Assembly (NCBI GenBank): GCA_017859335.1
Contig: JAFMNH010000004.1
Coordinates: 1-49,983 of the forward strand
DNA length: 49,983 bases
Direction of reading: 5' to 3'
DNA from: Rhodothermales bacterium
Lineage (GTDB): Bacteria; Bacteroidota; Rhodothermia; Rhodothermales; UBA10348
Shown here: positions 1 to 8,563 of the stretch, piece after piece
Layout: each line of letters begins with the position of its first letter
How positions within the stretch are numbered: position 1 is the stretch's first letter
Made by a program: the position numbers and the translations under genes
The notes under the pieces: model-generated
Database searches by the model: none
What the model was told of the DNA's origin: nothing
Seen by the model: the letters and a program-made list of their open reading frames with translations, nothing else

Positions 1-846
1 AATGCGATGCCGCACGAGTCCCTCACATAAGGCGCGCATCGTGGCGACATTGTCGTTGATTCCGCGCAGCAAAACCGTCTGATTGCCCACCGGCACGCCG
101 GCCTTGAGCAGCCGATCGATGGCCGCACCGGCTTCATGTGTAAGCTCTTTGGGATGATTGAAATGCGTGTTCACCCAGACCGGGTGATGCTTTTCCAGAA
201 CGGCACAGAGTTCAGGCGTGATGCGCTGCGGGAGCTTGACCGGCATGCGGGATCCGATACGGATGATGTCCACATGCGCGATGGTTCGTAGCTCCGTGAG
301 CAGCCAGTCGATATTGGCATCGCCGAGTGTCAGAGGATCGCCGCCAGTAAGGAGAACATCCTTGATTTCCGGGTGCGCCGCGATGTAGGCGATGGCCTCG
401 CGCAGCTCGTCCTTGCGCATCATGAAGTCGGCCTCGCCCACCATCCTTTTTCTGAGACAATACCGGCAATAGATGGCGCACTGACTCGTCACGCAGAAAG
501 CCACCCGGTCCCTGTAATTATGGATAAGGTTCTTTACCGGTGAATGGGCCACTTCTTCCAGCGGGTCTTCCACCCCCACAAAATCGGGTGCCAGCTCACT
601 GGCCAGCGGTACGACCTGCCGCCGTACGGCACAGGAAGGATCAACCGGATCCATCAGCGACGCGTAATACGGCGTGATGGACCACTGGAATACGCCCTTG
701 GTACCCTCAATGCCGGCTTCCTCTTCTGCAGTCGGATCCATCCAGGTACGCAGCGCCTCGGCACTGCGGATCCGGTTGCGCATGTGCCAGCGCCAGTCAG
801 CCCACTGCTCTGGAGTGGCGTCCAACGGTATTTCGGGTACGGTCAT
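1..846 (-). CDS. kamA: KamA-family radical SAM aminomutase (lysine 2,3-aminomutase-like), 3' end cut by window
   Basis: The ORF track misses this gene because it runs off the left edge; I translated it from the ATG at 846. The first 282 codons are present. The radical SAM cluster motif CAIYCRYC lies at residues 123-130, followed by LRKR, then TGGDPL and NQTVLLRGIND. The N-terminal WADWRWHMRNRI segment is typical of lysine 2,3-aminomutases. The family uses an iron-sulfur cluster, SAM and PLP to convert L-lysine to beta-lysine; glutamate 2,3-aminomutase and EpmB are close relatives. The C-terminal part with the substrate-binding acidic residues lies outside the window, so the substrate cannot be fixed. 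It starts 6 bp after the stop of the ATP-grasp gene and is probably co-transcribed with it. Confidence 0.9.
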   Translation of the reverse strand, partial: MTVPEIPLDATPEQWADWRWHMRNRIRSAEALRTWMDPTAEEEAGIEGTKGVFQWSITPYYASLMDPVDPSCAVRRQVVPLASELAPDFVGVEDPLEEVAHSPVKNLIHNYRDRVAFCVTSQCAIYCRYCLRKRMVGEADFMMRKDELREAIAYIAAHPEIKDVLLTGGDPLTLGDANIDWLLTELRTIAHVDIIRIGSRMPVKLPQRITPELCAVLEKHHPVWVNTHFNHPKELTHEAGAAIDRLLKAGVPVGNQTVLLRGINDNVATMRALCEGLVRHRI

Positions 847-852
847 GGGGAG

Positions 853-1830
853 TCAGGCGGTGACGCGCTTCAGTGCTTCGTCGAGCAGTGAGGCCAGAAA
901 ATCAGGATAAGACTGCCCCATCAACTCCGCCATGATGGCAAAGGTGCCGTCCGGGGCAAAGGTAGGGAGCGGATTGATCTCCAAAAACCACGGCTTCCCA
1001 TCCGCATCGACTCGGAAGTCCACACGGGCAAAGTCGTTGCACTCCAGCTTGTTGAAGACAACCAGGGCATCCCGCTGGAGTTGCCGTTCGAGTTCGGGCG
1101 TCAGGTCGCCCGGAAGAACCCACTCGTATTCGGCATCCTGCAGCCCTTCCCGTTCGAGGACATGCAGCCCGATACCGGTTTCCGCCTCCACCGCGCGCTG
1201 TATGACCGGCAGGGTCCGGGCCGGATCGTGACCAACAACGGCTACCGTGAACTCGCTGCCCTCGACGAAGGCCTCTACGAGGGCATCCTGTCCGTACGTT
1301 CGGATGACATGCCGGACCTGCGCCACCAGCGATGCCGGGGATTCGACTCGACTGTGTTTGGTGAGTCCCTTGGCAGAGCCCTCGTAGCGCGGCTTCACGA
1401 ACCACGGCCAGGTATCCGGGATGGGACAGGCTTCAGGTTCTGAAACAACGTGATACGCCGGAGTCGCCACGCTTGCCGCCCCGGCCAAATCCTTGGTCCA
1501 CGCCTTGTCCAGGCTAAGGCTCATGGTCAAGGCATCCGATCCCAGGTAGGGCACGCCCATCAGCTCGAACAGCGTCGGCGCTTCTCCCTCCCTGTTCCGG
1601 CTGCGGGCCCCTTCGGCAATCGACAACCCCACATCGAATCCGGGGTCATCCATCCTTTTAAGCAGATTCCGGGCCGGACCAATACGTATGGGCTCATGCC
1701 CCAGCGACCGGAATGCTTCTTCAAGCGCCACAACAGTCTCTTCCGGCTCGTTTTCAGCATCCGCGTCGAACGCTTCCCCCTCAATCCAGGGGTAGTCGTC
1801 GAACAGATCGTATACGAGGCCGATGCGCAT
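853..1830 (-). CDS. ATP-grasp ligase of the D-Ala-D-Ala ligase superfamily
   Basis: A 325-residue protein with an ATP-grasp fold. Recognisable elements are SIAEGARSRNREGEAPTLFE near 70-90, LGSDALTMSLSLDK near 97-109 (ATP-site region), WFVKPRYEGSAKGL near 143-156, and the metal-binding DFRVDADGKPWFLEINPLP segment near 269-287. The N-terminus lacks the GG.S.E...S substrate motif of genuine Ddl, and the final loop reads EINPLPTF rather than EINTxPG, so cell-wall D-Ala-D-Ala synthesis is unlikely. It is better read as a ligase joining an amino acid or peptide to another amine. Its stop is 6 bp before the aminomutase start, which suggests the product of one enzyme is the substrate of the other (inference). 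Confidence 0.85.
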   Translation of the reverse strand: MRIGLVYDLFDDYPWIEGEAFDADAENEPEETVVALEEAFRSLGHEPIRIGPARNLLKRMDDPGFDVGLSIAEGARSRNREGEAPTLFELMGVPYLGSDALTMSLSLDKAWTKDLAGAASVATPAYHVVSEPEACPIPDTWPWFVKPRYEGSAKGLTKHSRVESPASLVAQVRHVIRTYGQDALVEAFVEGSEFTVAVVGHDPARTLPVIQRAVEAETGIGLHVLEREGLQDAEYEWVLPGDLTPELERQLQRDALVVFNKLECNDFARVDFRVDADGKPWFLEINPLPTFAPDGTFAIMAELMGQSYPDFLASLLDEALKRVTA

Positions 1831-1879
1831 GGTAGTCGTGGTTTGGGTGGGTCGAACCTACAACCATTTCCACAGGACG

Positions 1880-1888
1880 TGCTATACT
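1880..1888 (+). promoter_or_regulatory. Candidate extended -10 element for the cyclase gene
   Basis: The 86-bp divergent spacer holds TGCTATACT, a textbook extended -10 shape, about 29 bp before the cyclase ATG at 1917. No clear -35 is visible. Read on the other strand the same site gives GTAGTATAGC, which resembles the candidate -10 elements of other minus-strand genes here, so it could instead serve the ATP-grasp/kamA pair. Confidence 0.35.
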
Positions 1889-1916
1889 ACCGCCACACAA
1901 TTCATCCCTTCCTGTC

Positions 1917-2717
1917 ATGCATCGCTTCCTCCCGATACTCCTTGTCCTCTTGCTTCCGGCCTGTCAATCCGCAGAGCAGCCGCCCATGACCTTCCCCGAA
2001 GGAACCATCGTGGACATGTCCTATGCCTTTAACGACGAAACGATCTATTGGCCCACGGCTCCCGGGTTTGACAAAAACACGGATTTCGAGGGCATTACGC
2101 CAGCGGGATTCTGGTACACCGCCTACACTGTGACGACGGCCGAGCACGGAGGTACCCACCTGGATGCCCCTATCCACTTCAGTGAAGGCAAGCATGCTGC
2201 TGATCAGATTCCACTTGAGCGTCTGATGGGCTCCGCTGTGGTTGTGGATGTGAGCGAACAGGCTGCCGGCAACCGGGACCATCTTATTTCGGTTGATGAC
2301 ATCATGGCGCACGAGCACGAACATGGCGCCATTCCGGATGGGTCGATCCTGCTATTCCGTACCGGGTTCGGGCAGTACTGGCCGGACCGAGAAGCCTACA
2401 TGGGCACGGCCGAACGCGGGCAGGATGCCGTGGCGCTGCTTCACTTCCCCGGCATCGACCCCGTAGCCGCGCAGTGGATCGTGGACAATCGTTCAATAAA
2501 AGCAGTCGGCATCGATACACCGAGTATCGACTATGGACAGTCCGCCCTCTTCGAAAGCCATCAGATCCTTTTCGGCCAGAACATCCCTGCCTTCGAGAAT
2601 GTGGCGAACCTGGACCAGCTACCGGTAACGGGCGCCACCGTCATCGCCCTGCCCATGAAAATCGAAGGCGGCTCGGGCGGGCCGCTGCGCATGGTGGGCA
2701 TTGTACCGGAAGGCTGA
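1917..2717 (+). CDS. Exported cyclase-family (kynurenine formamidase-like) metal hydrolase, lipoprotein
   Basis: A 266-residue protein with a lipoprotein signal: a hydrophobic stretch ending LLPAC, lipidated Cys 16. The metal-binding signature HGGTHLDAPIHF of the putative cyclase/formamidase family (PF04199) is at residues 77-88. A second conserved block, VGIDTPSIDYGQ, lies near 200, and the C-terminal RMVGIVPEG fits the usual end of the family. Members hydrolyse N-formylkynurenine, isatin or related cyclic amides using a divalent metal. The lipobox places this one outside the cytoplasm, unlike tryptophan-pathway KynB, so the substrate is unknown. The PepSY-type gene follows 106 bp downstream on the same strand. 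Confidence 0.87.
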   Translation: MHRFLPILLVLLLPACQSAEQPPMTFPEGTIVDMSYAFNDETIYWPTAPGFDKNTDFEGITPAGFWYTAYTVTTAEHGGTHLDAPIHFSEGKHAADQIPLERLMGSAVVVDVSEQAAGNRDHLISVDDIMAHEHEHGAIPDGSILLFRTGFGQYWPDREAYMGTAERGQDAVALLHFPGIDPVAAQWIVDNRSIKAVGIDTPSIDYGQSALFESHQILFGQNIPAFENVANLDQLPVTGATVIALPMKIEGGSGGPLRMVGIVPEG

Positions 2718-2823
2718 GCACGCGGTAACCTCGCCGGGGTCGATTTGGCCAACGGGTCATGAATGGAACAGGCTTTGGGTTCGTCCATAGAGGGATAATC
2801 CACCCTGAATTGCCCCTGAGCGC

Positions 2824-3363
2824 ATGCGTTCGTTGGTCCTGGCCAGGAAGATCCATTACTGGTCCACCCTTTTCATTGCCCTGCCCATCCTGCTGGTGCT
2901 GGTAACGGGTCTGCTCCTGCAGGTCAAGAAGCAGTGGACGTGGGTGCAACCCGAAGAGCAGCGCGGCACGCCAACGGATTCACCGATTACCTTGGCCGAA
3001 TCCGTGGCCATCATGACCGCGCATCCCGAGGTCGGTATCAGCGACTGGGAGGACATTGACCGCTTTGACGTACGCCCGTCAAAAGGCATGATGAAGGTGC
3101 GCCTGGAAGATGGCCGCGAGGTACAGATCGACCTCTCGGATGGCCGCATCCTGCAGATCGAGCACCGCCGAACGGACCTGATCGAATCCCTCCACGATGG
3201 CTCTTGGTTCGGTGGCGATGTCAGCAAGCTGGGACTCTTCCTGCCGGCCGCCATCATCCTACTCGGCATGTGGATCACCGGCATCTGGATGTTCTGGGCG
3301 CCCATCCCCATCCGCCGCAGGCGGCGCCGGATGCATGAGGCCAACCAAGAAGTGGCCGTCTGA
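2824..3363 (+). CDS. PepSY-associated membrane protein, small two-helix form
   Basis: A 179-residue protein with two transmembrane segments, about residues 13-32 (FIALPILLVLVTGLLLQV) and 137-158 (LFLPAAIILLGMWITGIWMFW). Between them is an extracytoplasmic PepSY-like domain containing TLAESVAIMTAHPE and a LEDGREVQIDLSDGRIL strand pair. The N-terminal RKIHYWSTLF and C-terminal WITGIWMFW are characteristic of PepSY_TM proteins. These are short relatives of siderophore-linked membrane reductases, but no redox motif is present, so the role is unassigned. It ends 7 bp before the convergent ftsX stop. The C-terminus is a basic RRRRRRM run on the cytoplasmic side. Confidence 0.8.
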   Translation: MRSLVLARKIHYWSTLFIALPILLVLVTGLLLQVKKQWTWVQPEEQRGTPTDSPITLAESVAIMTAHPEVGISDWEDIDRFDVRPSKGMMKVRLEDGREVQIDLSDGRILQIEHRRTDLIESLHDGSWFGGDVSKLGLFLPAAIILLGMWITGIWMFWAPIPIRRRRRRMHEANQEVAV

Positions 3364-3370
3364 TCCGCTC

Positions 3371-4246
3371 TCAGTGCAACGAGATATGCTTGAGGAAGCG
3401 CCCAACGGCACTGGCCGATCCCATCCAGCCCAGGGCACAGCCCGAACCGGTCAGTACCACGCTGAACACGAGTACCCCGGGCAGTGCCAGAGGCTCCAAT
3501 TGTGGAACGTAGGCCATGGCGGCCCGCTGGATGAACCAGAGGAGGAAAAGCGCCAGGATGGAGGAAAGGAACCCCTGGATAACCCCTTCGACAATGAAGG
3601 GTTTGCGGATGAACCCATCGGTTGCACCCACCAGTTTCATCGTCCGGATCATGAGGCGACGGGCGTAAATGGCCAAGCGGATGGTATTGGCGACGAGGAA
3701 AACCGAGGCCAACAGGACCAATGCGCCGATGGATATGCCGATAAGCGATATAAGGCGAAGATTACTCTCCACCTTCGTCAACAGGGCCTGGTTGAAGACC
3801 ACCTCATCCACGCGATTCCAAGAGGCGAACTCGGCAACCAATACGCTGAGGCTGTCGGCATTGATGTAATCCGGCTCTACGCGGACGCGGATTGAGGCTG
3901 GCAGAAAGGTGCCGTCAAAGAAGATATCGGCCTCCTCGCCAAATTCCTGCCGGAAGATCTCCTGTGCCCGCTCTTTGCTGATGAACTCGGCCTGCGCCAC
4001 ACCGGGCGTAGAGCGGGCGCGCTCGAAGAGCGATACAGCCACCGTATCCGACGTGTCCTCCAAGAACAGCTCTACCTCCCCGACCCGTTGCTTGAGCCAC
4101 TCTGAAATGCCCCGTGCCTGCCATGTTACGATGGCGAACAGACCCACCATGACGAGCGCTGCTGTCATGGCACTCGTCGCGGCCACCGATGAAAACGATG
4201 CCCGTCTGAAGCCGGCCAGTCCCTCCTTGATCGAATAAGGCAGCAT
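3371..4246 (-). CDS. ftsX: Cell division protein FtsX
   Basis: A 291-residue protein with FtsX architecture: a cytoplasmic N-terminus, TM1 near 22-42, an extracellular domain of about 110 residues containing FISKERAQEIFRQEFGEE (the FtsX N-domain), then three C-terminal helices. The cytoplasmic loop ARRLMIRTMKLVGATDGFIRKPF is the conserved segment that contacts FtsE. FtsEX is an ABC-like complex that couples the divisome to cell-wall hydrolases. No ftsE is in the window, so the partner is encoded elsewhere. The gene begins 33 bp after the M14 peptidase stop on the same strand and may be read through from it. Confidence 0.93.
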   Translation of the reverse strand: MLPYSIKEGLAGFRRASFSSVAATSAMTAALVMVGLFAIVTWQARGISEWLKQRVGEVELFLEDTSDTVAVSLFERARSTPGVAQAEFISKERAQEIFRQEFGEEADIFFDGTFLPASIRVRVEPDYINADSLSVLVAEFASWNRVDEVVFNQALLTKVESNLRLISLIGISIGALVLLASVFLVANTIRLAIYARRLMIRTMKLVGATDGFIRKPFIVEGVIQGFLSSILALFLLWFIQRAAMAYVPQLEPLALPGVLVFSVVLTGSGCALGWMGSASAVGRFLKHISLH

Positions 4247-4279
4247 GGTGATGGTGTCTTTGGATGGTCCCCGAGAGGT

Positions 4280-6916
4280 CTACATGCCGTGCATGAGCAT
4301 GATGCTGTTGATCAGGAGCCGGGTCGGGCCAAGCCAGAACATGCGATACTGCGTTTTATCGAGCAGCAATACAACCTTTCCCGATCCCATCGGCTGCACG
4401 CCGGCAAACAGGTTGCCCGCCAGCTTTTCCTGGTTCTCGTCGGAGGCGAAACCCGAGGCCAGCAGATTCGAGGCGTCGCGGTCATAATACCCCACCGAGT
4501 GCATGGATCGGGAAGGTTTGATGGCGTCTGTGCCGAACTTCAGGGTGTACATCCGGTCCGGCATGCCAGCCGCCAGCGGATGAGAGTTGTCGATGATGGC
4601 CCGGAAAGCGGATCCGGAAATCCGACTGACATTGGTCGAATCGCTACGATCCTCGTAACGCGTGTAGACGCGCTCATCCACAGCGGGCTCATCCTCCTTT
4701 GCGCCCTCCACCCGGACCATCTCGGCAGACGTCAGGCCCGTGCGTTCCTTGGTTACCTGGGCTGCTGCACTTTCTGAGGCAACCAAGGTACCACCCTGCC
4801 GAACCCAACGTTGCAGACGAGCTGTCTGCGTCGAGTCCAGGAGGGCACCCACATTGCCGGGCGGAAATACCAGGACATCCACCTCGTCCAGATCCAGGGA
4901 AGAGAAATTATCCCCCCGGACCCGGTCGATCCCCCACTGTACCCGCTGATCAAACAGATACCAGATCTGACCGGCGGTCTCTGAGCTGAACGGGCTGTCG
5001 AGCATGAGTACGACCCGAGGCTTTTCAATGACCCGGGAATCAGCCGAGGCCAGGTCCATGCCACGATCCACCCGGCTCGCATCATACCCCTCAATCTGCA
5101 CCCCGGCTTCTGCTGCAATCCGCTGCATGTCAGTGCCGATCGTCTCCATCTTGTCCCGATTGCGGCCCTTGAGCACGATAATGGATCCAACCGGGTAGTC
5201 CTTTTCTCCAATACCGAACGTGCGGCGAGCGGCGCGAACGTCATACCCGGCGTCCCACAGCATGCCGAGTGCGCGTGGCGCTTCGCGCTGTCGCCAGTCG
5301 ATGACGTAGCCATAGCGCGCCTCGGGGTTGGTCACGCCAGACGGGCGCTCGGGTGCCGCAGAAACGGATTCGGTTTTGACACTGATGGTGCGCTGCGTCC
5401 AAGCGGCCCCTTGCAGGTTGTACGCCAGCGGCACGGACCACGTGGACATGTCGTACATGTCGTAGGACTCGATTTCCATCTGGCGCTGCATCAACGTATT
5501 GACCAAGACATGCCGCGCCTGATCGGTCGGAACGATCCAGGTACCGGCATCAAACGAGTGCCTGTCCGTTCGTGCGGTCCAGTAGTCCGCCGCTTCGATG
5601 GTGAAGGCCTCCGTGGCACGTTCCACCTCAATGCCGTGCTCCAGCAGAAGGGCGATGACATCGGTCACGTACCCGTGCCCACCATCATCCGGAATCAGGT
5701 ACGCCGTGGTGGGGTTGTCCGATGTGGAGGGGTCGAAGAACCTCCGGAAATAGGACATCAAGTCCTGACGGTGTCGGACAGATGCTTCGACGACGGCCAT
5801 GGACGTTGCAAAGTGATCCCAAGCGCGCTGGCGCAGGGTGAGGACATATCCATCATTGGTTTCCACCGCGCGTCCGCCCCGGCTGTGTCCGCCTTGTTCG
5901 GCCAGCATGCCGATGCCGCCCAACATGCTCGGGTAGGACGAGCCGTATCCCGGGTAGAAGAACTCGAAGGATTCCCGGGTGAAATAGTTCACCTGGTTGC
6001 GCGCCAGCGCTTCGCCGCTGGCGCGCCCGAACATGTCGGCCCACGACTCATAGGCCTCGGGCAGGTTCAGGTTACGGGGCGCCTTGCCCGGCATGGTGAA
6101 GTAGTTGTTGTTGAAGCCCTGCTCGTGATAGTCCATATGCACCTGGGGCATCCACTCCTGGTAGACCCGGATGCGTCCCTGCGATTCGGGGTGCACCAGC
6201 CACATCCAGTCCCGGTTCAGATCAAACCAGTAATGGTTGGTCCGTCCACCCGGCCACGGCTCCGTGTGCTCGAGGTCATCAGCGCTTACTCGTAGTTGAC
6301 TCGAGCGCATGGACTTGTACCAATAGACATAGCGGTCCCGACCATCCGGGTTGAGCACCGGGTCGATAAGCACGACCGACTGATCCAGCAGCGTGGTAAT
6401 ATATTCGCTCTCTCCAGCGGCCAAGAGGTAAAGCACTTCCAGTGCGCTTTCCGTGCTGGAGGGTTCATTGCCGTGCACGTTGTAGCTGAGCCACGTGACA
6501 ACAGGATTATCAGCCAGGATTTCGGCCGCGCGCGCCTCGTCCGTGTCGGGATCGGCCAGTTCCCGGTTGGCAGCCTTGATGCCATCGAGGCGGGCATGGT
6601 TCTCGGGCGAGGTGACCGTCAGTAGATGCAGCGACCGGCCCTCGTACGTGCGACCGTATTCTTGAACCGTGACCCGATCCGAGGCGTCCGCCAAAGCGTA
6701 CAGGTACCGGACGACGTCGGCATGCAGCGTATAGGTCTCTCCCGTATCGCGACCGAGGAAATCCGAGGGAGATGGCACGGCGTCATTGCGCGGAATTTCC
6801 GGGGCAAACTCGAAGGCCTCCGGTAGCAGGACATGCTGGGCCTGAGCAGCGGGGTGCATAGCCAGCGGCGCTACCAGAAGGAGCAGAAGCAGGACGCGGA
6901 GGAATCGAATGTCCAT
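4280..6916 (-). CDS. Large exported M14 zinc carboxypeptidase
   Basis: The track ORF begins at 7111 inside the upstream gene; the ATG at 6916 gives MDIRFLRVLLLLLL, a clear signal peptide ending AQAQ near 27, and 878 residues. The M14 zinc site is visible as HGNE (His 148, Glu 151) and DYHEQG (His 264), with the probable catalytic Glu in AEQGGHSRGG near 340. NPDGRDRY near 189 is also family-typical. The C-terminal 300 or so residues contain VVLMLDSPFS and VDVLVFPPGN blocks, resembling the glutamine-amidotransferase-like domain seen in long Bacteroidota M14 proteins. It should trim C-terminal residues from peptides outside the cytoplasm. It follows a second exported protease by 95 bp. Confidence 0.9.
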   Translation of the reverse strand: MDIRFLRVLLLLLLVAPLAMHPAAQAQHVLLPEAFEFAPEIPRNDAVPSPSDFLGRDTGETYTLHADVVRYLYALADASDRVTVQEYGRTYEGRSLHLLTVTSPENHARLDGIKAANRELADPDTDEARAAEILADNPVVTWLSYNVHGNEPSSTESALEVLYLLAAGESEYITTLLDQSVVLIDPVLNPDGRDRYVYWYKSMRSSQLRVSADDLEHTEPWPGGRTNHYWFDLNRDWMWLVHPESQGRIRVYQEWMPQVHMDYHEQGFNNNYFTMPGKAPRNLNLPEAYESWADMFGRASGEALARNQVNYFTRESFEFFYPGYGSSYPSMLGGIGMLAEQGGHSRGGRAVETNDGYVLTLRQRAWDHFATSMAVVEASVRHRQDLMSYFRRFFDPSTSDNPTTAYLIPDDGGHGYVTDVIALLLEHGIEVERATEAFTIEAADYWTARTDRHSFDAGTWIVPTDQARHVLVNTLMQRQMEIESYDMYDMSTWSVPLAYNLQGAAWTQRTISVKTESVSAAPERPSGVTNPEARYGYVIDWRQREAPRALGMLWDAGYDVRAARRTFGIGEKDYPVGSIIVLKGRNRDKMETIGTDMQRIAAEAGVQIEGYDASRVDRGMDLASADSRVIEKPRVVLMLDSPFSSETAGQIWYLFDQRVQWGIDRVRGDNFSSLDLDEVDVLVFPPGNVGALLDSTQTARLQRWVRQGGTLVASESAAAQVTKERTGLTSAEMVRVEGAKEDEPAVDERVYTRYEDRSDSTNVSRISGSAFRAIIDNSHPLAAGMPDRMYTLKFGTDAIKPSRSMHSVGYYDRDASNLLASGFASDENQEKLAGNLFAGVQPMGSGKVVLLLDKTQYRMFWLGPTRLLINSIMLMHGM

Positions 6917-7011
6917 GATGCGAAAAGAAAAAGATGATGGAAGCCGTGGGATGGCCAGCGGTCGCGAGCGATGTACGGCATGAACGAGAAGCATCTTGTG
7001 ATGTTGCTGTG

Positions 7012-8520
7012 TCAGAACGCAACCACAAAAGGGACCGTTCGAAGGACCCTGCCGTCCTGGACACGCATGCGGTACACACCGGGGGGCAGACGCGAAATGT
7101 CGACGCTCCATTCGCCTATCGGACCTTCCCGTCCTTGCAGGAGCAACCGACCGACCATGTCTTCAACCGCCCAATAGATGGGGTATCCTGAGGTGCGGGT
7201 GTCCAAGCGGAGCCGAATGGTGCTCGTGGCCGGATTGGGCCACAGCTCCATGCGCCCCTTTTCGGGACGCTCTCTGGGGGCAGGACGTCCATCGGTAACG
7301 GTAGCGACAGCAAACCCGCGACGAAGCAGCACGGAGCGTACCTGGTCGGCGACAGCCGCTCCGAAAAGACGAAACGCAGTCTGCAAAAGCGTGGCACGTG
7401 CCTCCTCAAAGTGGGTTTGCGCGGTGTGTTGACGCGCTGTTTCCAGGATGATCTGATCAGCCTTGTCGGGGCCTGTCGCCGACCGGACATCCCAGAGCGT
7501 TGCGGCCCAGATCATGGCCCAAACGTAGAGGTTCGATGCGTTATTCCACGACTGTTTGCACTTTCGGTCCCCCTCGTGGTAGCGCGTACAGCTGCCGTAC
7601 CTGAGCGTAGACAGAGGGCTTCCACGTCGCCAATTCCATTCCTCGGGATTCAGTTCAAGGGTACGCAGGTCCGTCGCATTGACCGGACCCTGGCAGTGCG
7701 CGCGCGGCGGACAGGTAACCAACCACTCGGCAATCCGGGGATCATCCGTCCAGGTGGCCGTGAAATAATCGGCGTAAGCCTCGTGCAGCGCTCGGGGCTC
7801 ATCCGCATTCCCGATTCCGATTTCGAAGCCGAGAGAGGCCATCACGAGGTGGCTGTACTCGTGATAGATGAGGTCATCGGAGAGCGCTCCATTCTTCATG
7901 AAGATGCTTCCTACCCCCAATTTCATGGACCGGGTGGTCCAATCGGCGAAGCCACCATCACCAGCCACATGTACCCTTGCCTGCGCCTGGAAATCAATGT
8001 CGAGGCCCATCCTCTGCTCCCAGAACTCCCTCGCAAAGCGATCCACGTGGTAGTACACATTCACGGCATCGAAAGCGGGACACTCCGCCAGGTCGACCAT
8101 GCAGTGCACGGCTTCGGTCGTATCGGGAGCAAACGTGAAGGCCCCATCGATCGCCTTGGCGGCTACTCCGATGCCATCGAGACGATCCGAGCCCGCGCGT
8201 ACGAACTCGCCGTCGAGGGCAGACCCGTTCCCCAGCAGGCCCTGCAGCGTAACCTCCGTAGCCTCGCCCCCCGACGGATTCGTCTCGTAAACACGGGCCA
8301 ACGCACTGTGCCGAAACGTTCCCGTCGGCTCGATCGGAAGCGTCCACAGCGGCGTCATGGCGCCCTCATCCACCGCTGAAGGGGCCATTCCTGCTAACTG
8401 AAGGGATGAATCAATCGGACACGCTGCCTCGACGGCCGGATCAGGCAAGAGGGCTCCCTGTTGCGCCTGCGCAGGAACAACCACCAGGGCCAAAAAAACA
8501 ATGTGTACCGGGGGACGCAC
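7012..8520 (-). CDS. Exported gluzincin metalloprotease (M36/M4-like) with T9SS C-terminal sorting domain
   Basis: The catalytic zinc motif HEYSH is followed about 28 residues later by HEAYADYF, supplying the third ligand Glu, as in fungalysin (M36) and thermolysin-like enzymes. The last 80 residues start with ELWPNPATSTIRLRL and end VDISRLPPGVYRMRVQDG, a typical type A T9SS sorting domain, so the enzyme is probably secreted and surface-attached. The track start at 8607 lies inside the asparaginase gene. The GTG at 8520 gives VRPPVHIVFLALVVVPAQAQ, a compact signal peptide; a TTG at 8553 is the alternative. The gap to the upstream asparaginase is 43 bp, suggesting co-transcription with it and the hut genes. 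Confidence 0.82.
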   Translation of the reverse strand: MRPPVHIVFLALVVVPAQAQQGALLPDPAVEAACPIDSSLQLAGMAPSAVDEGAMTPLWTLPIEPTGTFRHSALARVYETNPSGGEATEVTLQGLLGNGSALDGEFVRAGSDRLDGIGVAAKAIDGAFTFAPDTTEAVHCMVDLAECPAFDAVNVYYHVDRFAREFWEQRMGLDIDFQAQARVHVAGDGGFADWTTRSMKLGVGSIFMKNGALSDDLIYHEYSHLVMASLGFEIGIGNADEPRALHEAYADYFTATWTDDPRIAEWLVTCPPRAHCQGPVNATDLRTLELNPEEWNWRRGSPLSTLRYGSCTRYHEGDRKCKQSWNNASNLYVWAMIWAATLWDVRSATGPDKADQIILETARQHTAQTHFEEARATLLQTAFRLFGAAVADQVRSVLLRRGFAVATVTDGRPAPRERPEKGRMELWPNPATSTIRLRLDTRTSGYPIYWAVEDMVGRLLLQGREGPIGEWSVDISRLPPGVYRMRVQDGRVLRTVPFVVAF

Positions 8521-8563
8521 GCGGATGGGTATCCTGTTCGAAAACCAGGACAACGAACCCGCT

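Noticed and set aside
5411-6295. 294-aa plus-strand ORF
   Set aside because: It lies wholly inside the M14 peptidase on the opposite strand, with no recognisable domain; the M14 frame has intact catalytic motifs. It is a GC-rich antisense shadow.
7411-8379. 322-aa plus-strand ORF
   Set aside because: Antisense to the metalloprotease; low-complexity Arg/Gly/Pro-rich translation, no motif.
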